Made by a program: the position numbers and the translations under genes. A stretch of DNA of 32,836 bases, taken from NCBI GenBank assembly GCA_022616435.1, contig JAKEET010000129.1, positions 1 through 32,836 of the forward strand, given 5' to 3'. Positions 22,827 through 30,645 of the stretch are shown one piece after another (the first letter of the stretch is position 1; every line of letters starts with the position of its first letter). The notes under the pieces are model-generated. The model was given only the letters and a program-made list of their open reading frames with translations, had not been told where the DNA came from and did no database searches. The DNA is from Gemmataceae bacterium (lineage in GTDB: Bacteria > Planctomycetota > Planctomycetia > Gemmatales > Gemmataceae).

Positions 22827-25034
22827 TTACTTGGAAACCATGCGGCGCAGCTCGCGGACGCGGTTCAGGTCCATGCCTTCCGGCTCGCGCTTGAGGAGCC
22901 AGTCGCAGTCCTCGGCCGACCGATCGAGCAGCCCCGCTTGCCAGCGGAACACGGCGCGGGCCCAGCGCTCTTCATGCGCCTCCGGATCGATCACCAGGAT
23001 CGCGTCGAGATAGCGGAGCATGCCGTCGCGGTCCTTCTCGCGCCCGGCGAGATTGACCAGGTTGTGCAGCATCCGCGCCAGGATCGCCTTCGTGCCGACC
23101 GTCGCCAGGTGCTTCTCCTCCATCTCCAGGCCGGTGATGTTCAGCACTCTTTGCCCGGCCTCTTCGCGGCTGAGGAGCTTGCCGCCTTCGAACACATCGA
23201 TGAGCTGGCTCTTGCCGCCGGGCGGCTCATGGCGGACCACGAAATGGCCCGGCAGGCCGACGCCGACCACGCGCAGGTCGAGCCGCCGCGCCAGCTCCAT
23301 GTAGAGCACGGCCAGCGTGATCGGGATGCCTTCGCGATCGTCGATCACTTCGTTGAGGTAGCTGTTGTTGCGCGAGTAGTAGTCCGCGCGGCTGCCGTGA
23401 TAGCCGCGCTCCTCGAACAGGAAGCGATTGAGGGCAGCCAGGCGCTGTTCGGCCTTGGCGTCCTTCGGAAGCGAATCCTTCACCGTTCGCGCCAGCCGAT
23501 CCACTTCGGCGCGATAGGCGTCGACGTCAAGCTCTTCGTTGTCGAGCCGGGCCAGCAGCAGGGCGGCGCTGAGGAGGTCGATGTTCGGCTCGGCGGGCTC
23601 GACGGCGCGTCCCAGATCCTGGAGCGTGCGCTCGACGTGGACCGTCTGGGCGAGCTTGCGCAGCTGCGCGGCCTGCATTTCCAGCTGACGAGCCCGCTCC
23701 CGGAGCAGGTGCATGCTGTCGCCGGGCGTTTTCAGCAGCGGCGCAAGCGCGCCGGGCGCGACTTCCTTGTCCGTGAAGCCGGCGATGGTCTCCTGCAGCC
23801 GGGCGAGCGCCTCCGGCGGCGTTCGCTTGGCCGCCAGGTTGGCGCCGACCGCGAAGCGCTTGAATTCGGCGACCGTCTCGCGGAACTTGGCCAGCCCCAC
23901 CGTGGCCCCGGCTAGATCAAGATCGCCCCACTCGGCAACCTGCTGCTCATTCACGTAGCACACGAACTTGTCCTTCTCGATCCGGACCCGCAGGGTGTTC
24001 CATTCCCCCGGACGGTAATGGGGCGTCGGGATGTCCTGGAGAATCTTCCACGAAAACACGTCCGGGCCGTTGAAACGCGTCAACCGCAGCTTGCCGCCCG
24101 ACGGGTAGAAGCCGTAATGCCTGTCGCGATCGTCGCCGCCGAAGATCAAGCCGGCGGCGCCCGATTCATCGTCGAGCTTGACCGTGACGGCGATGTCGTA
24201 CGGCGCGTCCGGCGCCGGGCGCTGCCAGAAGCACAGGGTGCGGCCGCCGAAGCCCGTGCCCATGCCGTCGGCGATGATCCGGCCGGCGCGTTGCCGCCAG
24301 CGGCCTCCGTAGATCGTCTTCCATTCGGCCTTGTCGAGCACGCCGATCGTCAGCCACCGTTCCATCGGCACCGGGTTCGGTTTGCGCAGGATCGTCTTGA
24401 GGGCGTTGACCGGCACCGCGAAGCCGAGGTTGGCGGTGACCAGCGACTTCATGGTGACCACGCCGATCACACGGCCTTGCTGGTCGAGCACCGGGCCGCC
24501 GCTGTTGCCTTGCTCGATGGGCATGGCGATTTGCAGCATGGGGATGCCTTCGACGTCGCGCTTGCCGGACAGGACCCCCGCGACCACGCTGTGCTCCAGC
24601 CCCCGCGGATGGCCGAGCGCCGCGATCGCCTGGCCGACCTTGATCGCATCCGAATTGCCCAGCGAGAGCGGCTTGAGGTTCTTGGCATCGATCTTGACGA
24701 GCGCCAGGTCATGGCTGCGGTCGGAGGCGTGAACGGCGACCACGTCGTGCTTGGTTCCGTCCGCCAGTTGCACGGTGATCGGCCGGGCGTCGCCGATGAC
24801 GTGCAGGTTGGTGGCGATCAAGCCGTCGGCCGCGACGACAAAGCCGGCGCCCAGGCCGGTGCGTTTGCCTTCACGGCCGGTGTGGTGGATGATGACGATC
24901 GAGTCGCGGGTTTTCTCGGCGAGCTGTTCGACGGTGAAGGTTGCCGGTGTTCGGGACGTCTTCACTCCTTGCGCGTCGGCGGACACGGCGGTGGCCAGCA
25001 AACACGAGACGGACAGCAGCAGGCGAGAGTTCAT
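22827..25034 (-). CDS. HtrA-like protease fused to jelly-roll and SirB1 domains
   Basis: A 735-residue protein from the ATG at 25034, with GGAG 6 bases upstream and a following signal peptide (MNSRLLLSVSCLLATAVSADA). Residues 30-215 are a trypsin-like HtrA/DegP domain with an intact triad: His78 in TNLHVI, Asp109 in SHDLALV and Ser178 in QGNSGGPV. There is no PDZ domain after it. Residues about 225-400 resemble a DUF1080/LamG-type jelly roll (GFGGRTLCFW, GLIFGGDDRDRHYGFY, GEWNTLRVRI, FVCYVNEQQVAEW). Residues about 480-735 are SirB1-like, a transglutaminase-fold plus helical repeat (NRFLFEERGYHG, YYSRNNSYLNEV, GIPITLAVLYMELARRL, GVGLPGHFVVR). Predicted periplasmic or surface location. The combination is unusual; I infer a quality-control or envelope protease whose jelly roll binds sugar. 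Confidence 0.85.
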   Translation of the reverse strand: MNSRLLLSVSCLLATAVSADAQGVKTSRTPATFTVEQLAEKTRDSIVIIHHTGREGKRTGLGAGFVVAADGLIATNLHVIGDARPITVQLADGTKHDVVAVHASDRSHDLALVKIDAKNLKPLSLGNSDAIKVGQAIAALGHPRGLEHSVVAGVLSGKRDVEGIPMLQIAMPIEQGNSGGPVLDQQGRVIGVVTMKSLVTANLGFAVPVNALKTILRKPNPVPMERWLTIGVLDKAEWKTIYGGRWRQRAGRIIADGMGTGFGGRTLCFWQRPAPDAPYDIAVTVKLDDESGAAGLIFGGDDRDRHYGFYPSGGKLRLTRFNGPDVFSWKILQDIPTPHYRPGEWNTLRVRIEKDKFVCYVNEQQVAEWGDLDLAGATVGLAKFRETVAEFKRFAVGANLAAKRTPPEALARLQETIAGFTDKEVAPGALAPLLKTPGDSMHLLRERARQLEMQAAQLRKLAQTVHVERTLQDLGRAVEPAEPNIDLLSAALLLARLDNEELDVDAYRAEVDRLARTVKDSLPKDAKAEQRLAALNRFLFEERGYHGSRADYYSRNNSYLNEVIDDREGIPITLAVLYMELARRLDLRVVGVGLPGHFVVRHEPPGGKSQLIDVFEGGKLLSREEAGQRVLNITGLEMEEKHLATVGTKAILARMLHNLVNLAGREKDRDGMLRYLDAILVIDPEAHEERWARAVFRWQAGLLDRSAEDCDWLLKREPEGMDLNRVRELRRMVSK

Positions 25035-25068
25035 GCGAAGCTCCAACACCAGAGGCGGAAGGATGGCG

Positions 25069-25118
25069 CCCGAAGCGCCGGCGCGGGCCGCCCGGCCGGC
25101 CCGCGCTGGCGTTTCGGG
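25069..25118. repeat. Strong hairpin upstream of the protease gene
   Basis: Arms 25069-25090 and 25097-25118 pair at 20 of 22 positions with a 6-base loop (CCCGGC). The arm core is CCCGAA(G/A)CGCC. It lies 35 bases upstream of the protease start and would be in the 5' leader or promoter region of that gene. Confidence 0.85.
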
Positions 25119-25124
25119 CTTCCG

Positions 25125-25193
25125 CTGCACCAACCCGAAGCGTCAGCGAGGGATTTCGCCTGCTCCCCTCGCGTACGCTTCGGGTTGGTGCAG
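25125..25193. repeat. Second, unrelated long palindrome next to the first
   Basis: Arms 25125-25152 and 25166-25193 pair at 26 of 28 positions (two adjacent mismatches) around a 13-base centre. The core is CACCAACCCGAAGCGT. It begins 6 bases after the previous hairpin and ends 5 bases before the stop of the MaoC-type gene. The sequence is unlike the first hairpin. Confidence 0.85.
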
Positions 25194-25198
25194 CACAA

Positions 25199-25666
25199 TC
25201 ACGCACGCTCATTTAGATAATGACGCAGGACCCAGTCGGCGACCAACGCGGGTTTGTCCTGGCCCTGCACGTCCACGCGGATCGTCCAGGTCAATTGCAC
25301 GGTGTCGCCGACTTCGTCCCACTTCAGTAACTCGCTGCGCGTGCGAATCATCGAGCCGGCCGGCACCGCCGCGGGGAAACGCAGGCGATTCAGGCCGTAG
25401 TTGATGGTCTGTTTCACGCCGCCGATCTGCACCGATTGCAAGTGCAGCCGGCTGACGAGCGCCAGCGTCAGAAAGCCGTGGGCGATGGTCGTGCCGTAGC
25501 GCGATTCGCGGCGGGCGCGTTCGATATCGACGTGAATCCACTGCTGGTCGCCGGTGACCGTGGCGAACGCGTCGATCATGTCCTGGGTGACGGCGACCCA
25601 ATCGCTGGCGGCGATCTCCTGGCCGACCAGCGGCTTCAAGTCGTGCGGCGTGATAAACGCGGGCAT
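25199..25666 (-). CDS. MaoC-like hot-dog dehydratase
   Basis: A 155-residue single hot-dog domain. The hydratase motif is whole: F-ATVTGDQQWIHVD with catalytic Asp40 and His45, followed by YGTTIAHGFLTLALVSRL. It ends with the long strands that pack the dimer (VPAGSMIRTRSELL, DTVQLTWTIRVDVQGQDKPALVADW). MaoC-type enzymes hydrate or dehydrate enoyl-CoA thioesters; the physiological substrate cannot be read from sequence. The ATG at 25666 matches the family N-terminus, but no good ribosome site is present. It is on the same strand as the protease gene, but a pair of long palindromes separates them, so common transcription is doubtful. Confidence 0.9.
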   Translation of the reverse strand: MPAFITPHDLKPLVGQEIAASDWVAVTQDMIDAFATVTGDQQWIHVDIERARRESRYGTTIAHGFLTLALVSRLHLQSVQIGGVKQTINYGLNRLRFPAAVPAGSMIRTRSELLKWDEVGDTVQLTWTIRVDVQGQDKPALVADWVLRHYLNERA

Positions 25667-25685
25667 GGCGTGCCTGTTTCCCGTA

Positions 25686-25707
25686 GGTCAGGACTCCGCT
25701 CCTGACC
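25686..25707. repeat. Perfect short palindrome GGTCAGGA-TCCTGACC
   Basis: GGTCAGGA (25686-25693) and TCCTGACC (25700-25707) form a perfect 8-base stem with a 6-base loop (CTCCGC). It is in the gap between the divergent MaoC and CPBP genes and resembles short dispersed palindromes common in planctomycete intergenic DNA. Confidence 0.7.
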
Positions 25708-25743
25708 AATCAGTCGGAGTGAGTCGAGTCTGGAAATGCTGTT

Positions 25744-25768
25744 TTGACATTGTCTCATCCTTTATAAT
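25744..25768 (+). promoter_or_regulatory. Promoter candidate for the CPBP gene
   Basis: A perfect TATAAT (25763-25768) lies 8 bases before the ATG at 25777. A perfect TTGACA (25744-25749) is also present, but only 13 bases upstream of it instead of about 17. A transcript from this -10 box would begin within one or two bases of the ATG, and there is no ribosome site, so translation may be leaderless. The short spacer is the main doubt. Confidence 0.4.
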
Positions 25769-25776
25769 GGCCCGCC

Positions 25777-26550
25777 ATGGCGCTTGCTTCGAAAACCCGC
25801 GATCTCGTGGCGACGACGTTCGCGCTCTTCTTCCCGCTGTGCATGGCCTGGCTCTATTTCGTGGCCCTCGCCACCGAGCAAGCCCAGGCCAACACGACAG
25901 TGCAGGTCGCGTTCGCCGTCGGCAAGCTCGTGCAGGGTTTATTTCCGGCACTCTACATCTGGTGGTTCGAGCGCGAACGGCTGGCGCTGCGCCGGCCGAC
26001 AATGAACGGCCTGGGTTTGGGCGCGGGCTTCGGCATCCTCGTGGCCGCGGCCATCGTCGGCCTGTACTTTCTGTGGTTCAAGTCCAGCCCGCTGTTGGGC
26101 CACACGCCGCAGAAGATCCTGGACAAGCTCCGCGAATCCGGCATGGCCTCGCCCGGCGCCTTCCTGGGCATGAGCGTCTTCTACTGCCTGTTCCATTCGC
26201 TGTTCGAGGAATACTACTGGCGCTGGTTCGTGTTCGGCACGCTGCGGCGGCACGTTCCGGTCGCGGCGGCCAACGTGCTGTCGAGCCTGGGCTTCATGCT
26301 GCACCACGTCGTCATCCTGGGCGTGTTCTTCCCGGGCCGCTTCTGGACCCTGGCGCTGCCGTTCGCGCTGGGCGTGGCCGTCGGCGGCTCGGTGTGGGCA
26401 TGGATCTACCACCGGACCGGATCGTTGTACGCGGCCTGGCTGAGCCACGCGCTGATCGATGCCGCGCTGATGGCGGTCGGCTACGATATGGTGGCGCCGT
26501 ACCTGCAGCCGGTGTTGTTTGACGGATTGGAAATGACGCCGATCAAATGA
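25777..26550 (+). CDS. CPBP-family intramembrane metalloprotease
   Basis: A 257-residue membrane protein with about six to eight hydrophobic segments (11-33, 44-63, 78-101, 125-142, 163-185, 190-212, 217-236). The CPBP (Abi/CAAX) motifs are in place: EEYYWR (Glu144, Glu145, Arg149), then FMLHH (His176/His177), and LYAAWLSHALID (His224, Asp228). Relatives process prenylated CAAX proteins in eukaryotes and act in maturation or self-immunity in bacteria; the target here is unknown. No bacteriocin-like peptide gene is next to it. The start at 25777 lacks a ribosome site, and a TATAAT 8 bases upstream hints at a leaderless mRNA; a start further inside is possible but would cut the first helix. Confidence 0.88.
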   Translation: MALASKTRDLVATTFALFFPLCMAWLYFVALATEQAQANTTVQVAFAVGKLVQGLFPALYIWWFERERLALRRPTMNGLGLGAGFGILVAAAIVGLYFLWFKSSPLLGHTPQKILDKLRESGMASPGAFLGMSVFYCLFHSLFEEYYWRWFVFGTLRRHVPVAAANVLSSLGFMLHHVVILGVFFPGRFWTLALPFALGVAVGGSVWAWIYHRTGSLYAAWLSHALIDAALMAVGYDMVAPYLQPVLFDGLEMTPIK

Positions 26551-26555
26551 GCCTT

Positions 26556-26662
26556 CGTTTAGCCCCGGTTCGAAGAACCGGGGCGGAGTGGATCCCACGC
26601 GCAGGAGTTGTCGTCCGGCTTCGGATTCGGGTCGCCCCGGTTCTGCGAACCGGGGCTAAACG
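26556..26662. repeat. Nested palindromic pair CCCCGGTTCG-CGAACCGGGG
   Basis: The outer arms 26556-26572 and 26646-26662 are perfect 17-base reverse complements. Inside, each end also folds on its own: 26563-26583 (CCCCGGTT, 5-base loop, AACCGGGG) and 26635-26655 (same arms). It lies between the CPBP gene's stop and the epimerase-like gene, and its right edge touches that gene's GGAG ribosome site, so it could affect its translation. Confidence 0.85.
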
Positions 26663-26670
26663 GAGCCTTC

Positions 26671-27696
26671 ATGAAAACCATTGCCGATGTGGATGAACTC
26701 GAACAACTTCTCAGCGAACCCACGCAGGGCGTCATCGACGCGCTGCGCCGGCTGGACGGCGACATCGTCCTGCTCGGGGTCGGCGGCAAGATGGGGCCGA
26801 CCATGGCGCGGATGGCGAAGCGCGCGTCCGAACTGGCGGGGAACAAGCGGCGCGTCATCGGCGTGTCACGCTTCAGCTCGCCGAACGAAGAATCCAGCCT
26901 CCAGCGTCACGGCGTCGACACCATTCGCTGCGATCTGCTCGACGAAGCCGCGGTCGCGCGGTTGCCGGACGCGCCCAACGTTGTTTTCATGACCGGCATG
27001 AAGTTCGGCTCCACCGGCCAGGAGTCGCTGACCTGGGCGATGAACGCGTATATGCCGAGCATCGTTTGCAAGAAGTATCGCGCCAGCCGGATCGTCGCGT
27101 TCTCCACCGGCAACGTGTACGGGCTGGTGCCGGTGGCCGGCGGCGGCTCACGCGAAGGCGATCCGCCCAGCCCGGTCGGCGAGTACGCCATGAGCTGCCT
27201 GGGCCGCGAGCGCATGTTCGAGCACTTCAGCGGCGTCCTTGGCATCCCGATGGCGATCATCCGGCTCAACTATGCGTGCGAGCTGCGCTACGGCGTGCTG
27301 GTCGATCTCGCCCTACACGTGTGGCGCGAGGCGCCGATCGATCTGGGCATGGGACACTTCAACATCCTCTGGCAAGGCGATGCGAACGCGATATCGCTGC
27401 AAGCGTTCGAGGCCGTCGCCACGCCGCCGGCGTTGATCAACGTCACCGGGCCGGAGCTGCTGAGCGTGCGCCAGGCGGCGGAGCGCTTGGGAGGATTGAT
27501 GCGTAAGACGCCGCGGTTCATCGGCCATGAGGGGGACACGGCGCTCTTGAGCAATGCGCGGCCGGCCCTGGATCGGTTCGGGCCGCCGCGGGTCTCGGCC
27601 GAGCAGTTGACGGCGTGGGTGGCCGATTGGGTCAGGCGCGACGGGCCGACTTTGGGGAAGCCGACGCATTTCGAATCGCGGGAGGGGAAGTTTTGA
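26671..27696 (+). CDS. NAD(P)-binding epimerase/dehydratase-like protein
   Basis: A 341-residue extended SDR-type protein. The start at 26671 has GGAG 5 bases upstream; the frame extends back to 26608 through the palindrome and is not preferred. A Rossmann strand IVLLGVGGKMG (32-42) binds the dinucleotide. Further markers are FMTGMKFG (106-113), the STGNVYG strand (145-151) and PVGEYAMSCLGRE (168-180). The conserved Tyr is present at 173, but the Lys expected four residues later (YxxxK) is Cys, so the usual SDR proton relay is broken or replaced. The C-terminal part has VTGPELLSVRQAAERLG (sugar-epimerase-like) and residues 284-341. The substrate is unknown. Confidence 0.8.
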   Translation: MKTIADVDELEQLLSEPTQGVIDALRRLDGDIVLLGVGGKMGPTMARMAKRASELAGNKRRVIGVSRFSSPNEESSLQRHGVDTIRCDLLDEAAVARLPDAPNVVFMTGMKFGSTGQESLTWAMNAYMPSIVCKKYRASRIVAFSTGNVYGLVPVAGGGSREGDPPSPVGEYAMSCLGRERMFEHFSGVLGIPMAIIRLNYACELRYGVLVDLALHVWREAPIDLGMGHFNILWQGDANAISLQAFEAVATPPALINVTGPELLSVRQAAERLGGLMRKTPRFIGHEGDTALLSNARPALDRFGPPRVSAEQLTAWVADWVRRDGPTLGKPTHFESREGKF

Positions 27697-27764
27697 GGGC
27701 GCCTTTCGGATAGGCTGTTGCCTTTGGGCTCTTCGTAACGTCTCAATAACTCTTGGGTAAATGC

Positions 27765-27773
27765 TGTTATGAT
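27765..27773 (+). promoter_or_regulatory. Extended -10 promoter candidate for the kinase gene
   Basis: TGTTATGAT is an extended -10 box (TGn followed by TATGAT, five of six consensus bases) in the AT-richer gap before the kinase gene. No good -35 box is seen, which extended -10 promoters can do without. It would give a leader of about 170 bases. Confidence 0.25.
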
Positions 27774-27951
27774 CCAGCCTTCCCCAGAGATCAGAGCAGT
27801 TGCCATTTTTCGATACAAGTCATTTGCTGATCGATAGATAGAAGGTGCCGCCGCAGCTGGCATGATTGTGGCGCCATTGTGCGCCCGCGCTGAATCTCGT
27901 GATTCGTGGCGCGATTCGTCATTTTTTTTCGCACGATCCTATGAGGCGCTG

Positions 27952-30477
27952 ATGACCGAACGCACCATCTTCCTGCAAGCCCTGGAGCAAGCGACGCCGG
28001 CCGAGCGTGCGACGTTCGTCGAGCAGGCCTGCGGTGGCGATGCGGAGTTGCGGCAGCGGATCGAGGCGCTGTTGCGTTCGCACGAACAAGGCGGCAGCTT
28101 CCTCGACAAACCGGCGCCCCACGCCATTGCCGACGGGCTGGCGACGCCCAACGCCGCCGGCGACACGCAGCCGCCCGGAGCCGTCACGCCGGGCGACACC
28201 GAGTCGCTCGACTTTCTGGCGCCGTCCGACCGGCCGGGCGCCTTGGGTCGGCTGGGCCACTACGACGTGCTGGCCATTGTGGGGAAGGGAGGCATGGGAA
28301 TCGTGCTCAAGGCGTTCGATCGGAAGCTGCATCGGGTGGCCGCGATCAAGGTGCTGGCGCCCGCCCTGGCCGCCAACCCGATCGCCCGGCAACGGTTCAC
28401 GCGCGAAGTCCGCGCCGCCGCCGCCGTCACCCACCAGCACGTGGTGACGATCCACACGGTCGAAGAAGAGCACCGCCCGCCCTACCTGGTGATGGAGCTC
28501 GTGGAGGGGGTGTCGCTGCAGCAACGGCTCAACGAGCGCGGCGCGTTGGCGGTCAAGGAGGTCTTGCGCGTCGGCATGCAAGTCGCGTCGGGTCTGGCGG
28601 CCGCCCACGCCCACGGGCTGATCCACCGCGACGTCAAGCCGGCCAACATCCTTCTGGAGAGCGGCGGCGAGCAGGTGAAGCTGACCGACTTCGGCCTGGC
28701 CCGCGCCGCCGACGACGCCAGCCTCACGCAGACCGGGGTGATCGCGGGAACGCCGGCGTACATGTCGCCGGAGCAGGCGGAAGGCAAGTCCGTGGATCAC
28801 CGGAGCGACCTGTTCAGTCTGGGCAGCGTCCTGTACGCGATGTGCACCGGCCAGCCGCCGTTTCGCGCCCCCAGCAGCCTGGCGGTGCTGAAGCGGGTGT
28901 GTGAGGAGACGCAGACGCCGATCCGCGACATCAACCCGGAGATTCCCGACTGGCTGGCCGCGGTGGTCGACAGGCTGCACGCCAAGGACCCCGCCGACCG
29001 ATTCCAGTCAGCGGCGGAAGTCGCGGACCTGCTGGCCGGGCGCCTGGCGTGGCTGCAATATCCAGCGGGGATGCCGGAACCCGCCGCGCCTTCCGTCAGC
29101 GCAGGCCAGCGCTCCCGCCGCGCCAGGCGGCGCCGGTGGACGATTGCCGCCGCGGTCATGACGGTTCTGGTCGCGGGACTTGGCCTGACCGAGGCTACCG
29201 GCGTGACCAGGCTGGGGAGCACGCTGACCGGACTGTTCATCCCCGATCGAACACCCGTGACGGACGACGGCGCGGCGCCAGGACAAATCGGCGCGTTTGT
29301 GCTGCTGGCGGATGGCGAGGAACGCAAGTTCGACACCCTGGCCGAGGCGGTGGCGATGGCCGGCGACAGCGCCACCATCGAAGTCCGCGGCAACGGGCCG
29401 TTCGTCAGCGACCTCATCGAGATCAAGGGAGCGCTGACGATCCGGGCCGCCGACGGGGTTCGACCGGTGATTCAGTTGACTGCTGATGAGGCGCCCGCGT
29501 CAACCCTTCTGCGGACGAGCTCGCCGCTGGTCCTGGAAGGATTGGAGTTGCGGCGGTCCGGTCCGGCCTCGCCGCTTCCTGGACAACCGCAGCACCGCAT
29601 CGTGCTGTCGTCGCAAGCGGGCCTGTATCTGGCGAACTGCCGCTTCGTGGTGGACGGCGACGGCGGCTGCATTGCGGCGGCGGATTCGCCGGCTTGCCAC
29701 ATCCGCAACTGCGAGTTCGTGTGCGCCGGTCGATCCTACGGCCAGGTCAGCTGGCGAAGCCCGCCTGCCGGCCAGCTCGCCCTGGAGAATAGCGTGATCG
29801 CCGGCGAGATCGGCGTGGCGTTTTGGTTCGAGAACCGCGGCCTGCGCGACGTCGCGCTCCGCATGGTCCACAACACGCTCTGCGTGCGAACCTGCATCCA
29901 GTTCAGCCTCAACCGTGAACCGGACCCGGCGCCGGAAGCCGATAGTCCGAGGCCGGTCTCGGTGGAAGCCATTGCCAACGTCGTCGACGCGCGAAAAGCA
30001 GTCTTGCTGTTCGACCAGACGGCGGCTTCGTTTGAGCCGCCGCGGGACGTCCTCCACCCGGTGGAAGCCGAAAAACTGCTGCGGCGCCTGCTCGGTTGGC
30101 GGGAGCAGCAGAACCTCTATCCGGAGGCGGTGGACTTCCTGAATCTGTCGGTCAAGAGTGAACCATTCCAGCCGTCCCGGGTTCGCAAGAACGTGGGCGA
30201 TTGGCAGCAGTTCTGGGGGCTCGGTGCGGGCGCTTCGTTGCAAGGTCGCATTCGGTGTCAGGGAGGCGACGTGTTGTCCCGACTAGCCAAGGCGCCGGAG
30301 AGCATCCGTGCCGCGGAGTTTCGCCTGCAACCGGATGGCGCCGGCTATCAGGCGGGCAAGGCCGGCCGCGACCTGGGCGCGAATGTCGACCTGGTCGGTC
30401 CGGGGGAGGCGTACGAGCGCTGGAAGGAATCGCCTGAGCATCAAGAGTGGCGCAAGGTCTCGGGTCAGGTGAAGTGA
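27952..30477 (+). CDS. Single-pass Ser/Thr protein kinase with beta-helix ectodomain
   Basis: An 841-residue protein. The ATG at 27952 has GAGG 5 bases upstream, and the following MTERTIFLQALEQATPAERATF is the usual planctomycete kinase N-terminal helix bundle (1-50), then an acidic linker. The kinase domain (about 102-365) has all core residues: G-loop GKGGMGIV (111-118), Lys133, Glu152, HRDVKPAN (225-232), DFG (246-248), and SPE (272-274) in the APE place. A basic stop-transfer stretch and one membrane helix (about 397-414) follow. The outside part (440-841) begins FVLLADGEERKFDTLAEAVAMA and has repeated short strands ending in N or G turns typical of a right-handed beta-helix (pectate-lyase-like) up to about 680. 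It is probably a membrane receptor kinase whose ligand is unknown. Confidence 0.93.
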   Translation: MTERTIFLQALEQATPAERATFVEQACGGDAELRQRIEALLRSHEQGGSFLDKPAPHAIADGLATPNAAGDTQPPGAVTPGDTESLDFLAPSDRPGALGRLGHYDVLAIVGKGGMGIVLKAFDRKLHRVAAIKVLAPALAANPIARQRFTREVRAAAAVTHQHVVTIHTVEEEHRPPYLVMELVEGVSLQQRLNERGALAVKEVLRVGMQVASGLAAAHAHGLIHRDVKPANILLESGGEQVKLTDFGLARAADDASLTQTGVIAGTPAYMSPEQAEGKSVDHRSDLFSLGSVLYAMCTGQPPFRAPSSLAVLKRVCEETQTPIRDINPEIPDWLAAVVDRLHAKDPADRFQSAAEVADLLAGRLAWLQYPAGMPEPAAPSVSAGQRSRRARRRRWTIAAAVMTVLVAGLGLTEATGVTRLGSTLTGLFIPDRTPVTDDGAAPGQIGAFVLLADGEERKFDTLAEAVAMAGDSATIEVRGNGPFVSDLIEIKGALTIRAADGVRPVIQLTADEAPASTLLRTSSPLVLEGLELRRSGPASPLPGQPQHRIVLSSQAGLYLANCRFVVDGDGGCIAAADSPACHIRNCEFVCAGRSYGQVSWRSPPAGQLALENSVIAGEIGVAFWFENRGLRDVALRMVHNTLCVRTCIQFSLNREPDPAPEADSPRPVSVEAIANVVDARKAVLLFDQTAASFEPPRDVLHPVEAEKLLRRLLGWREQQNLYPEAVDFLNLSVKSEPFQPSRVRKNVGDWQQFWGLGAGASLQGRIRCQGGDVLSRLAKAPESIRAAEFRLQPDGAGYQAGKAGRDLGANVDLVGPGEAYERWKESPEHQEWRKVSGQVK

Positions 30478-30645
30478 ATGGTTGACGTGGGAACAAACCA
30501 GGCATTGTCCAGTTAACCCGTTCCTGATGGGAGAGTGCCATTGCGAGGCGGCGACGCCCGGGCGCCCGGTCTGCGCGCCGACGGCTTTGCTTGTGTGTCG
30601 GCAACTCCCGAAGCGGAACGGCACTAACGAATCGAGGGAACGCTT

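Noticed and set aside
25777..26550. CPBP protease as part of a bacteriocin or abortive-infection system
   Set aside because: No precursor peptide, transporter, toxin or phage-defence gene is next to it; the family also has many general roles.
27697..27951. Extension of the kinase upstream to 27862
   Set aside because: The 30 extra residues are unlike the family N-terminus; MTERTIF is the normal start and has GAGG in front of it.
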